From assembly GCF_000373765.1 (NCBI RefSeq), contig NZ_KB892437.1:45970-109969 (forward strand): 64,000 nt of DNA, in the 5' to 3' direction. The first letter of the stretch is position 1. Each line of letters begins with the position of its first letter. Position numbers and translations under genes: made by a program. Positions 7,918 through 16,209 of the stretch are shown in pieces. Below the pieces are notes generated by a model. That model saw only the letters and a program-made list of their open reading frames with translations, had not been told where the DNA came from and made no database searches. Origin of the DNA: Legionella shakespearei DSM 23087 (GTDB taxonomy: Bacteria; Pseudomonadota; Gammaproteobacteria; Legionellales; Legionellaceae).

Positions 7918-9507
7918 ATGAAAGATGAAAATAAGACCCTTCTTATAACCCATGAAGAGATGCAAATCGTTTCCCTGGCTTTATTAATGGCTCATGAACA
8001 AGGCAGTACAGCAAAACTTCTTGATGTTTTAAAACATTTTATTGATGAAGAAGTAGAACGTAAAATTAAAAAGGATTTGCTAGAGGCTTATGAACAAAAC
8101 GATACAGAAAAGCTGGTTAGCATATTGGACAAGCCTGAATGTACAAAGGAAATTCTGTTACAGGAGTTGAAACACGACTCAACTCTTTTAACACTCGCTG
8201 CTCGAAAGGGCCGTACTAACATAGTTAAAGCGATATTGGACCATAAAAAATGTACTCATGAAGTCTTTTTACATCAAGATAAATGGGGAGGCAGTGCATT
8301 GAATCAGGCAACCTTGTGTGACCATCCTGAAACTGTCAGCGTAATACTTAATCATCCCAAATGTACAAGAGAAGCCCTGACACAAACCTGTCATGAGGGA
8401 GAAATTCCATTACATATTGCTGCCAAAAGGGCGTATACGGACATTGTTTTGATGTTGCTTGACAGTCCTCTCTGTCTGGATGAAGATTTATTGCAGGAAG
8501 ATCATGAGGGATACACGCCCATGACTCAGGTATCTAGCAGAGGTCATAGAAACAGTCACAAAGATCATCGTATTACTCTTAGAGCAATAATTAATCATGC
8601 AAAGTGTACAAAAGAAATTTTATATCAAAGCTCTGCTTTGCTTGTAGCTGTCGCCGATGAAAACCTGGCTGCTGCACAAATCATACTAGCGGATGAAAAG
8701 TGTACTCCAGAGATGGTAACCAAAACCTGGGGCCAGGAGGACAAGAATATTTTGATGCTTACCTTATACCATCGCCCCAAGAATGAAATGCTTTCATTTT
8801 TATTAAATCATCCCAAATTCGATAAAAAACTGTTACTCCAGGAAAACGATCAAGGCTATAACGTTTTAATGCTGGCGGCATGGGCAGAGCCTTTGGAGGT
8901 TCCTTTAGATACTTTCGCCAGATTACTGAACAGCCCCTTATGTAATGAGGAAATCCTGAGTGCTCAAAATGATTCCGGGTACACCGCCTTGATGCTAGCG
9001 GTCTTGAATTATAGAAAAGATAAAGTTCTTGCCCTGTTAAACAGCCCTCATTGTACAGATGCTGTTATTCAAATGACAACACCAGACGGAAAGAGGGCAG
9101 ACCAATTATCCCCAAGGCATCGGGATATTACTCTGCTGATAAAAATCGTTCCAATGCTTCGCCAAATCTGGGATTGTTCCGCAAGCGATTCTACTAATCT
9201 GATTCATTTAATGAACACATTTTGTGAAACTAATAGCAGTCTATCATCTTATTTCTTTAGTGAAGATAAAACCTTAACCAGCGTTCGCTTTCTTATAAAG
9301 CAATACAAAGAAAATGGTTGCACTTCACATCTGTCACTAATGAGCGAATTAAAAGAGTTAGTCAATGACAGTTCAGATTACAAAAGCACTATGGAAATCA
9401 CTCTATCATGTTACATAGAATTTATAGAGTCACAACTTGCTGTGAATCAAGTGCCTAATGAAGACCATAGTGAAGAAGATGAAAAGGCATACCTTTTGGG
9501 TTATTAA
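7918..9507 (+). CDS. Large ankyrin-repeat protein, putative effector
   Basis: A 529-aa protein with a charged helical N-terminus (1-65), then roughly ten degenerate ankyrin units of about 35 residues up to residue about 400. The units carry an unusual conserved element at the turn, 'CTxExLxQ' (CTKEILLQ, CTHEVFLHQ, CTREALTQ, CTKEILYQ, CTPEMV, CNEEILSAQ). The C-terminal 125 residues are helical and end with an acidic stretch (EDHSEEDEKAYLLGY), a composition often seen near Dot/Icm secretion signals. No catalytic motif is seen. Effector status is inference. Confidence 0.85.
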   Translation: MKDENKTLLITHEEMQIVSLALLMAHEQGSTAKLLDVLKHFIDEEVERKIKKDLLEAYEQNDTEKLVSILDKPECTKEILLQELKHDSTLLTLAARKGRTNIVKAILDHKKCTHEVFLHQDKWGGSALNQATLCDHPETVSVILNHPKCTREALTQTCHEGEIPLHIAAKRAYTDIVLMLLDSPLCLDEDLLQEDHEGYTPMTQVSSRGHRNSHKDHRITLRAIINHAKCTKEILYQSSALLVAVADENLAAAQIILADEKCTPEMVTKTWGQEDKNILMLTLYHRPKNEMLSFLLNHPKFDKKLLLQENDQGYNVLMLAAWAEPLEVPLDTFARLLNSPLCNEEILSAQNDSGYTALMLAVLNYRKDKVLALLNSPHCTDAVIQMTTPDGKRADQLSPRHRDITLLIKIVPMLRQIWDCSASDSTNLIHLMNTFCETNSSLSSYFFSEDKTLTSVRFLIKQYKENGCTSHLSLMSELKELVNDSSDYKSTMEITLSCYIEFIESQLAVNQVPNEDHSEEDEKAYLLGY

Positions 9508-9513
9508 TCCGTA

Positions 9514-9540
9514 GGATGTACATTGAGTGAATGTACATCC
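9514..9540 (+). terminator. Hairpin after the ankyrin gene
   Basis: GGATGTACATT and AATGTACATCC form a perfect 11-bp stem with a 5-base loop, 7 bp after the stop. No strong T-tract follows, so this may stop transcription or only protect the 3' end. Confidence 0.6.
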
Positions 9541-9557
9541 GAGAATGGCACAATGTC

Positions 9558-9638
9558 GTAGCCCGTATTAGGCGATAGCCGTAATACGGGAAATTTTGCC
9601 ACCTCAATCCTGTATTACGCTCCGCTAATACAGGCTAC
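9558..9638. repeat. Family F palindromic repeat, imperfect copy
   Basis: GTAGCCCGTATTAGGCGATA on the left and a drifted complement ending GGCTAC on the right, with an inner loop AAATTTTGCCACC. It lies between converging genes. Confidence 0.8.
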
Positions 9639-9679
9639 AAAACCTAAATGACCGAATTTAACCGATGTAGCAGGGGGTA

Positions 9680-10204
9680 TTACAGAAAGTTTAGCTTGCC
9701 CATTTTATCTAACTGCTGCTGTTGATATTCAGGTTTAATACAACTGAGAAAGAGAATATCGGCAGTAGTAATTGTTTGTCCACCAGTGATTTTATTCAAA
9801 CGTGAGTCTAAAATTTTAAAAGCAGCGCTGGATTGAGGTGTCTTTTCAATCTTCAATCGTTCTTCAATTAATTCCCGCTCTTTCTTTGGTAATAGTTCCA
9901 ACATGCTGAGGCCAAGTAAAACGATATCGGGATAATTGGTAGTAAACGTAACTTTTATGTTCGTTTCATCTGCGGAAGTATAAAATCGTGTACCAGCAAA
10001 ACAATTTGCGGCAAATACATCAATAATTTCCCTGCATGTATGCAGTACATTTTGATGAAACACAAGCTCAAAAGTGTAATTTCTGGGTTTACTTCCCTCA
10101 TCAAGGGAAATCTTGAAATAGTTAAATGATTTTATACGTGCCGTCTGTTGAATTGACTTTTCAAATTCCCTTACTGAGAGTTCGGTTAACATATTTAATT
10201 CCAT
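9680..10204 (-). CDS. Hypothetical soluble protein
   Basis: A 174-aa protein without signal peptide. The N-terminal half has a mixed alpha/beta look (SFNYFKISLDEG, YTFELVFHQNVLHTCREIIDVF, IKVTFTTNYPDIVLLGLSMLELL); the C-terminal half is helical and charged. I do not recognise it. The start is uncertain: ATG at 10204 and a second in-frame ATG at 10192 are both possible, neither with a good ribosome-binding site. Confidence 0.6.
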   Translation of the reverse strand: MELNMLTELSVREFEKSIQQTARIKSFNYFKISLDEGSKPRNYTFELVFHQNVLHTCREIIDVFAANCFAGTRFYTSADETNIKVTFTTNYPDIVLLGLSMLELLPKKERELIEERLKIEKTPQSSAAFKILDSRLNKITGGQTITTADILFLSCIKPEYQQQQLDKMGKLNFL

Positions 10205-10372
10205 ATTTTATACAACTACACTAGTTTATATGATAAATTCAAATGCCACAATATGAACAATATGCTTCCTGTATTGCTTTTAAAGCAGGTCGCGCTCTTG
10301 GCACATATCTGATTTCGTAGCTGTAATACGGAATTAGCTCATTGCCACTTCGATCCCGGCTGCGAGCAGACC

Positions 10373-10508
10373 CACTGCCATTAAGTTAAGCGCTACTCCG
10401 CCGTACCGCGGCTTGTCCGCGGTATCCAGAGATCTAAGTTCGGAGTGAGATTCCTGGATCCCGCGGACAAGCCGCGGGACGACGGAATTCCTTAACTTAA
10501 TGGTAGTG
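10373..10508. mobile_element. Family C element, intact, with 11-bp target duplication
   Basis: 136 bp from CACTGCCATTAAGTTAAG to CTTAACTTAATGGTAGTG. It is flanked on both sides by the perfect 11-bp direct repeat GCGAGCAGACC (10362-10372 and 10509-10519), and joining the flanks across it restores an uninterrupted family B arm (CGGCTGCGAGCAGACC then GGGCTAC). The element encodes nothing, so it must have moved with a transposase supplied elsewhere. Confidence 0.9.
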
Positions 10509-10663
10509 GCGAGCAGACCGGGCTACGCATGTGCTATTCCGGATCAACTTCACCCCAATCCGCGTCGTCGGTCTATAGCCTAACCGAAATCATTCGCCTT
10601 TATCATTATTCTGTCTATAATTTACTCATAAACCTTGAAATAGTAATATCACAGGAGCATTTA

Positions 10664-11785
10664 ATGCATCCAAAAATTGAAGAAGCCAGCCGAGAAATTA
10701 TTGAACTTTTTAATGCAAAAGCCAAAAATGGTATCGCCAGAATAAAAGAGATATGTGATAAAGAGAACATTTCTTCCGCAGAAACGATTGGAGAATTTCT
10801 TTACCAGCAAAGGCAAAATCTGGATTTGGAATCAGTTGGTGATTATCTGAGTGGGCCAGAAGAAGAAAACAAAGAAGCATTACAGGCATTTACTGGTCAA
10901 TTAAATTTCGAAGGACAAAGCTTTGTTAATGGGTTAAGAATTTTTCTAAAAGCCTTTAAACTGCCAGGAGAGGCCCAAAAAATCGATAGGCTTGTTAAAA
11001 GCTTTAGCGAGGCTTATTGTCAGCAAAATCCTGATGTAATTGCCAATGAAGATGCGGCCTATCTTTTAGCATTTCAAACCATAATGCTTAATACTGATTT
11101 GCATAATCCCAGTATAGCAGAGCAGAATAAAATGACGCTGGATGGCCTCGTAAGAAACCTCAAAGGAACTAATAATGGCGGTGATTTTAATCCGGAATTT
11201 CTAAGGACAATATACAATGAGATTAAAGCTAAACCTTTTGAATTCAATTTCGTTAAAGTGAATCCAGGATACGAAATTAATTTTGGTGCCTCCGATAACG
11301 ATCCTGCTTTTGAAAAATTAAATTCGATAATGGGTTCATCTGTGATAGATCCTAAAAATCTTATTCCAGGAATTAGTGATAGCGTTAAGGCAACCGTTGC
11401 CAAACCCAAGCCATGGTTAGCATTTTTGACTGGATATGAAGGAACTATACTCTTGGCAGATGAAAAAACGAAGGGTGAAGCAAGCATCCAGATTTATAAA
11501 CCTGGTATCTTTTCAAAATTGTTCTTTGGAGAACAGCCTAAGGTAATCGTACAACCAGCAGGAACAAATAAAGCATCAATTGATTTGGCAGCCAAAGTGG
11601 CTGCTGGTTTTAAAACACCAGTAAGCAGTATTAAAGCTACTTATGACTATGAGCACAAAGATTTAGAAAGTGCTTATCAACATGAGAAAAAGCTCGCTAG
11701 TATTGAACAAACCAAAAACTACAAAGAACAAATACCAAGAGAGTCTCAACCTGAAATAGGGAATATCAACACTCCCAGACAATAG
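10664..11785 (+). CDS. ralF: RalF, Sec7-domain Arf guanine-exchange factor
   Basis: RalF is a Dot/Icm effector that activates host Arf1 on the Legionella vacuole. The 373-aa product starts MHPKIEEASREIIELF and carries a Sec7 domain (about 1-190) with QSFVNGLRIFLKAFKLPGEA, in which the catalytic glutamate is E103 as in L. pneumophila RalF, and the FQTIMLNTDLHNP motif. The capping domain that blocks the Arf site follows (about 200-350), then a polar C-terminal tail (about 20 residues) expected to be the translocation signal. The frame is open upstream to 10529, but that extension reads through a repeat, and AGGAG (10653-10657) fits the ATG at 10664. RalF is patchily distributed among Legionella species. 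Confidence 0.93.
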   Translation: MHPKIEEASREIIELFNAKAKNGIARIKEICDKENISSAETIGEFLYQQRQNLDLESVGDYLSGPEEENKEALQAFTGQLNFEGQSFVNGLRIFLKAFKLPGEAQKIDRLVKSFSEAYCQQNPDVIANEDAAYLLAFQTIMLNTDLHNPSIAEQNKMTLDGLVRNLKGTNNGGDFNPEFLRTIYNEIKAKPFEFNFVKVNPGYEINFGASDNDPAFEKLNSIMGSSVIDPKNLIPGISDSVKATVAKPKPWLAFLTGYEGTILLADEKTKGEASIQIYKPGIFSKLFFGEQPKVIVQPAGTNKASIDLAAKVAAGFKTPVSSIKATYDYEHKDLESAYQHEKKLASIEQTKNYKEQIPRESQPEIGNINTPRQ

Positions 11786-11791
11786 TCTTAA

Positions 11792-11815
11792 GTCTGATTA
11801 TTGTGATAATCAGAC
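11792..11815 (+). terminator. Hairpin after ralF
   Basis: GTCTGATTAT and ATAATCAGAC form a perfect 10-bp stem with a TGTG loop, 6 bp after the ralF stop. No long T-tract follows. Confidence 0.6.
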
Positions 11816-11852
11816 CATTAAGCTTAACCGTTCAGATCGTTCACAACGTTAA

Positions 11853-12044
11853 AGAAATCATTATATTACACAAACCAATGTTGGAGCGCATTTACCTAAT
11901 CATAAAAAGCAATTAGATGAAACGGTAAAAATCATCGATAATGCCAAACAAAATGGCTGGGATCGCATCGTTGAGATGAATACAGATGTTGTCAATAACC
12001 TTAAATCAATTATACAGACTTTAGAGAGTGATAAAGATGAGTAG
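11853..12044 (+). pseudogene. 3' remnant of a Tn554-type tyrosine integrase
   Basis: Only about 63 in-frame codons remain, directly preceded by a stop codon. They read RNHYITQTNVGAHLPNHK and continue to IDNAKQNGWDRIVEMNTDVV and LESDKDE before a TAG at 12042-12044. This pattern (HKxQL, 'T..II..AK.NGW.R.VEMN....NL..II..L') matches my memory of the C-terminus of Tn554 TnpB-like integrases. The stop overlaps the start of the TnpC-like gene that follows, the usual arrangement for these pairs. The catalytic domain is gone. Confidence 0.65.
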
Positions 12045-12411
12045 TACTGATTCAAAACAAATAACCGCCCTTAAAGAAGCAGCACGCCAAAAGCGTGCTG
12101 CCACTCTTGAACGTGTATTAATTGCCTTAAAAGTCATGGAGGAACAGCAGCTACCGATTAATTTTGAGTCGGTAGCTAATTTTGCTAAGGTTTCAAAAAC
12201 TACTCTATATAAAGATCCTGCTTTAAAAAAGCATATAAATCAGTCCAGAGATAGTTTCAAGCGAAATCATTACGTACAAGAACAGGCATTGAAACTGAAA
12301 TCAAAAGATAAGGAGATCAGCGTTCTTAAAAAACAAAATAAGAACTTACAACGACAAATTGAAGAGCTAAAAAAACAGTTGGAAGTTGCCTACTCAAGCA
12401 TTTTTAAATAG
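12037..12411 (+). CDS. Tn554 TnpC-like protein (DUF6262 type)
   Basis: A 124-aa protein with start at ATG 12037, overlapping the integrase remnant by 8 bp. A GTG at 12028 is in frame but less likely. The N-terminus resembles a small DNA-binding domain (AARQKRAATLERVLIALKVM, then FESVANFAKVSKTTLYKDPAL with a helix-turn-helix look) and the C-terminus is a coiled coil (SVLKKQNKNLQRQIEELKKQ). In Tn554-like elements the third protein supports the integrases. With its integrase truncated, this copy is probably an orphan. Confidence 0.7.
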   Translation: MSSTDSKQITALKEAARQKRAATLERVLIALKVMEEQQLPINFESVANFAKVSKTTLYKDPALKKHINQSRDSFKRNHYVQEQALKLKSKDKEISVLKKQNKNLQRQIEELKKQLEVAYSSIFK

Positions 12412-12447
12412 ACACTGTTTAGATGCAAAATATAAACCCTAATCAGA

Positions 12448-12999
12448 CTAAAGGGGACAATATTTCACTACATCGAGTGTTTTGGTTGGGTTTTCTGTCT
12501 CTGCAATCGTCTTTTTTAATTCAGCAGTGAATTGAGAAAGCCATGCTTCATGTCCTGGCAAGCCTTCAGGTTTAGGTAATTGACTATTAGGCAAACAAAA
12601 CTCATCGGGTATGATGACCTCGGAGAAGAGATCCCCATTATGTCTGACATCAATATTGAACGAAAGCAAAATGGGCTCAACCACTGTTAATACAAGGCTG
12701 TTTTGGACTAAAATTGAACCTTGACCAGTCGCAATTGCTTCTGCCAATTCATTAAGAAGATATTGTTTACTTTCATTATAACTTTCTACAGATTCTTGTT
12801 GATGGCGTAGATTCTGATCCGCAGTCTCCTCAGCGTATGCCCAATTGTTGTTGGTAAGTTGCTGGACTATGGTTTCGCGTGGTACAAAACTTGCTTCAAA
12901 CAACCGTAAACGATTATCATAGGTAGTAGATTGGATTCTCCAAGCGTTTCGACTTAATGTCGTTAATAATACCCCAGAACGCTCAAAAAATTTCATCAT
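12448..12999 (-). CDS. Hypothetical protein
   Basis: A 183-aa protein converging on the TnpC-like gene. The N-terminal half is polar and helical (AEETADQNLRHQQESVESYNE), followed by a mixed region (SILVQNSLVLTVVEPILLSFNIDV) and a C-terminus ending DVVKYCPL. No signal peptide or known motif is seen. It may belong to the mobile segment or be a short effector; neither can be shown here. Two adjacent ATGs at the start follow a weak GGGG. Confidence 0.6.
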   Translation of the reverse strand: MMKFFERSGVLLTTLSRNAWRIQSTTYDNRLRLFEASFVPRETIVQQLTNNNWAYAEETADQNLRHQQESVESYNESKQYLLNELAEAIATGQGSILVQNSLVLTVVEPILLSFNIDVRHNGDLFSEVIIPDEFCLPNSQLPKPEGLPGHEAWLSQFTAELKKTIAETENPTKTLDVVKYCPL

Positions 13000-13535
13000 T
13001 TATAACCCCAAAGTCACATTCAATTTAATGTAAATGTCGAAAAATTGGTACTATATTATTCAAATTATATTTTGTCAATTTTTTTCCTTAGTGCCGTTTA
13101 AATTAGCAACACCTGTCGAAGCTTAAATAGTTTCTACTTTTAAGATAAGTTAAAAATGGGAGGATTACCGATCAAGAGGTAGAAAACATGATCCCCAGTA
13201 TACCAATAATGCACGCCTGAAAGATGATTCGACAAGGGTATTTACAGGCGTGCAAAAATATAAGACTATTTTTTTATAATTATTTTATTTTAGAAATTAA
13301 TGAAAAAGAGTACAATTAAAGCTACGTTATGAACGTTCCAAACGCTTACCTCGGGGCTCCTTTAATATATATAATCAGACTTAATGCTATAAGTGTAGTT
13401 AAGGAAGATAGGCATCAAAATTTTGCAATGAAGTACTAGCCATTCCGGCGCGCTCGAGAACGCCATTAGAGCGGAGTATTGTTTCTTAATGTATCATTAA
13501 TTCTGTAATGCTCGAAATATTATCTGCTTGCTAAC
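13000..13535. other. Gene-free AT-rich stretch with one hairpin
   Basis: No convincing gene was found. The only structured feature is GCACGCCTG (13211-13219) with its exact complement CAGGCGTGC (13245-13253), a 9-bp stem with a 25-base loop. The rest is AT-rich upstream sequence of the minus-strand gene ending at 12448, and unassigned sequence. Confidence 0.5.
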
Positions 13536-13715
13536 TGAGTTATGGATAAGAAGCTTGCTTTATCCAGTCGTTACTTCGATGCCGTTCGGGCTGAGGAAGC
13601 GCGATAGCGCTGTCTCGAAGCCTGGGCATGGTGCTAAGGCTTCGAGACGAGGCTATCGCCTCTCCTCAGCCCGAACGGCATCGAAGTAAATCAAGCTTCT
13701 CATCCATAACTTACG
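13536..13715. mobile_element. Family D element, about 180 bp
   Basis: Runs from TGAGTTATGGATAAG to CATCCATAACTTACG with the family interior (GCCGTTCGGGCTGAGGAAGC and complement, GTCTCGAAGCC and complement). No clear target duplication is seen at this copy. Confidence 0.75.
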
Positions 13716-13826
13716 TTAAGGTAATATACAAAATCAATAAAGAATTTTATCCCATCTTAACTGATTGTTTTATATAAAAAATTGCGTTAACGAGTTGAAT
13801 CCCCCCTTCTAATTTTTTAACCGTTG

Positions 13827-14405
13827 TTAGAGCTTTTCATTCATTATATATTTTTCAATGCTCTTAACCTGAAGTTCAGTAGAAAGCATTCCATCTATGA
13901 TTATATCCGCCTCAGTTTTGAATTTCGTATCGTCAAATAGAGGTCTTGAGTTATTTAAATAAAAATCTATTTCAGAAATAAGCTCATCTTTTGTTCTATT
14001 TGTTTCTTTGTAATTTCTAAGTAACCATCTACATAATGAAACATCCAGTGGCACGTCAAGATGAACCCATGTATCGATATACATTCCAGTTTGCGTATGA
14101 AATCGCCCTAAAGGAGCATCAAAAATAATATATTTTGTAGGATTAAGAGTAATTTGTAATGTTGGATGAACTATGGGTTGTTCCATTTTAAGAGATTCCA
14201 GAATGTCTGCCAACTTCTGATAATTCCATTCTGTATAGTTTTCTCCACGTTTATACCAATCAATGTAGTCCTCTGGTCCTGTGGAAATCGCATCGAAATC
14301 ATCCCACATAAGAAAAGTACTATGCCACTCTTTTGCAAGCGCCCTAGTAAGGGTGGATTTTCCAGCCCCCATGTTTCCGCTAATACCAATAATATGAGAT
14401 GTCAT
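13827..14405 (-). CDS. P-loop kinase (deoxynucleoside/uridine-kinase-like NTPase)
   Basis: The 192-aa protein begins with a strand and Walker A, IIGISGNMGAGKST (residues 5-18), then MWDDFDAIS, where the acidic pair could be the catalytic base, and IIFDAPLGRF around 94-103. RWLLRNYKETNRTKDEL could be the lid. This layout fits small cytosolic P-loop kinases that phosphorylate a nucleoside or similar alcohol. The substrate cannot be told from the sequence. It stands alone between a D element and the HAD-like gene. Confidence 0.75.
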   Translation of the reverse strand: MTSHIIGISGNMGAGKSTLTRALAKEWHSTFLMWDDFDAISTGPEDYIDWYKRGENYTEWNYQKLADILESLKMEQPIVHPTLQITLNPTKYIIFDAPLGRFHTQTGMYIDTWVHLDVPLDVSLCRWLLRNYKETNRTKDELISEIDFYLNNSRPLFDDTKFKTEADIIIDGMLSTELQVKSIEKYIMNEKL

Positions 14406-14514
14406 CGAATTTATCTTACTTTAAATTAATAAAAAGATTTTTTTGGGAATTTCATTACCATAAATTGATTAAAATATATAAAAAACTGTAGCCTTGATGC
14501 AGCGCATGAAACAA

Positions 14515-15936
14515 TTAACTCAGACTGGATTTTTTGCTTGATTCCAGATCTGTATTTAGAACAACTCTTTTTTCATTAATCATATGTTTCAGAGCCTTAA
14601 CTGAATCTGTCTCTAAATGCAGTATTCTCGTGGTTAAGTCTTGGCTTGTTGCAAGGATTTTATAACTTTCTGATTTGTTTTTTATATTTTCTGTTTCGAA
14701 CTTTTGTAACTCTTCTATAGTTGATATATTTTCAATCTGGCTTTTAAAATCCAACAAAATTTCGCGTTTCAAGTGATCCCCTTTCAACTGTTGGAACTCC
14801 TGCTTTATTGTTTTCATTGTTTCGGCACTAACGCTATATCGATGTGCTCGTCCAGTTGATTTTTCATGACCAACGGCTTTAGCAAGAAGTTGTTGTTCAA
14901 GTCCCCCTTCAGTAAAAGCTTGTCGATCTGTAAAACTCACCTTTCTCAGATGTGTGGCAATTTGCTCTTGGGCCAGTTTTGGGATCTCATTTATAGTAAT
15001 GGCTTCATTAGTATAGTGAGCAAGCAGTTTACCAGGGTTAAATTGTCTGGCAACATTTATATGCGAAAGATCAGGATCGTTAGCTTCTGATATAATGGCA
15101 GCTCTCATGTGTTTATAAAAATCTGCCCACTCTTCGGTCGCTTTAGGAATAGTACCTTTACCTTGAATTTTTGCAATATCTTGTACTTTTCCATAAGGAT
15201 AAACATCATCTCTTCTTTGGGTTTTATGCACACCTTCTGGCTGTGGGCCTGAATAGCCACGTAAGTTCAACACCACATTTTTTGGAATAAGATTGGGATT
15301 TTTTTCAAAAAAGCTCTGTAGCTCTTCGACGATATCTTTTCTGTCGTCATGGAAATTAAACTCGATTTCATCATGAGGATGTTCCATGGATGCTTTTTGC
15401 ATTTGTGCAAACAATAAGGAGACTTTACTGGAATCATCAACCAATTTGGCAAATCTGTCATCCGCATCCAGTTTACTCCATTTAGTGTCGGATTTATAAC
15501 TGCCGTTGGATTCGAGAATCCCGCTATCAAGTATTGTATCAAATTCCGTACCAAATTTATTTCCAGACTCAAGATCGGCAAGGAGAAATTTATCAAATTT
15601 TGCATTTAATCTGGTGGCAAGAGCCTGAAGTCTTGGAAATGCAGAGCCTGGCGGCGTTACTCCTGCAGAGCCATTACCAAAATCCATGATAATATCCTGC
15701 CTGTTAGAGCCTACAATGACATAATCTTCGCTATCTCCACGTGTTAAAATAATCCCATCTAAGAAGTCCTTATTAGCCTTTAAAATGGCTTGGTCAGCTT
15801 GTTCTGCAGTCGCCTGATCTGTCCATTTCTGCCCTTTACTCTGGTCATGTACTGTTCGATCTAATTCGTCACAATAAGCTTCATTACTCAAACTACCATC
15901 AAAATCAAAAGAATGATACCTGATTTTCTTTCCCAT
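14515..15936 (-). CDS. HAD-like protein, putative effector
   Basis: The 473-aa product (start ATG 15936; a TTG at 15948 is in frame but unlikely) opens with MGKKIRYHSFDFDGSLSNEAYCD. The DFDGSLSN fits motif I of HAD-superfamily hydrolases (two aspartates), and FNFHDDRKDIVEEL (about 195-210) could be the later acidic motif. The C-terminal 150 residues are helical with a polar tail (DLESSKKSSLS). Proteins opening with this FDFDG-type motif recur among Legionella effectors as I remember them. Enzyme activity and substrate are unknown. Confidence 0.7.
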   Translation of the reverse strand: MGKKIRYHSFDFDGSLSNEAYCDELDRTVHDQSKGQKWTDQATAEQADQAILKANKDFLDGIILTRGDSEDYVIVGSNRQDIIMDFGNGSAGVTPPGSAFPRLQALATRLNAKFDKFLLADLESGNKFGTEFDTILDSGILESNGSYKSDTKWSKLDADDRFAKLVDDSSKVSLLFAQMQKASMEHPHDEIEFNFHDDRKDIVEELQSFFEKNPNLIPKNVVLNLRGYSGPQPEGVHKTQRRDDVYPYGKVQDIAKIQGKGTIPKATEEWADFYKHMRAAIISEANDPDLSHINVARQFNPGKLLAHYTNEAITINEIPKLAQEQIATHLRKVSFTDRQAFTEGGLEQQLLAKAVGHEKSTGRAHRYSVSAETMKTIKQEFQQLKGDHLKREILLDFKSQIENISTIEELQKFETENIKNKSESYKILATSQDLTTRILHLETDSVKALKHMINEKRVVLNTDLESSKKSSLS

Positions 15937-16008
15937 GATGATTACCAAATAAAGTTCTATATGTCTAATTTTAGCATAGACAAATGGAATTATTTGTTAC
16001 ACATCCCC

Positions 16009-16064
16009 CTCCTCCTAATAACCAGGGTTTACGTTGCGTTAGGGTCAAGCATTTTTCATTAAAA
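16009..16064 (-). promoter_or_regulatory. Second, damaged copy of the merR promoter region
   Basis: This stretch repeats the promoter in front of the MerR gene (16978-17043), including the -35 TTGACC (16048-16043, minus strand) and the ribosome-binding site TAGGAGGAG. It lacks exactly 12 bp that in the other copy contain the -10. It lies about 75-110 bp upstream of the HAD-like gene, reads toward it, and has a family E element on its other side. It may be a regulator-binding site without promoter activity. Confidence 0.7.
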
Positions 16065-16065
16065 A

Positions 16066-16159
16066 TTCCGCTCCTTAACAGTCGCGGCTCGGTTTTCTGG
16101 GGTACGATAAAGTAAATACGAACGCACGGAAACCGAGCCGCGACCGTCAGGAAGCGGAA
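16066..16159. repeat. Family E palindromic repeat
   Basis: TTCCGCTCCTTAACAGTCGC at the left and a near-complement (GCGACCGTCAGGAAGCGGAA) at the right, with CGGCTCGGTTTTC inner arms. Other copies lie at 17135, 27615, 40804, 63473, and as two split halves near 29475-29591. Confidence 0.85.
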
Positions 16160-16209
16160 CAGTATCAATAAAAATAGATTTATCAGCAAGCAAAGCAGGC
16201 AGTCAAACT

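Noticed and set aside
10529..10663. N-terminal extension of the ralF frame (MCYSGSTSPQSASS...)
   Set aside because: It begins in a family B arm, has no ribosome-binding site, and AGGAG plus homology place the start at 10664.
13211..13253. Hairpin as a small RNA gene or attachment site
   Set aside because: Only a 9-bp stem, with no promoter, terminator or second copy seen in the window.
15971..16189. 72-aa minus-strand frame before the MerR gene
   Set aside because: Runs through the family E repeat and the promoter copy; no coding signal.
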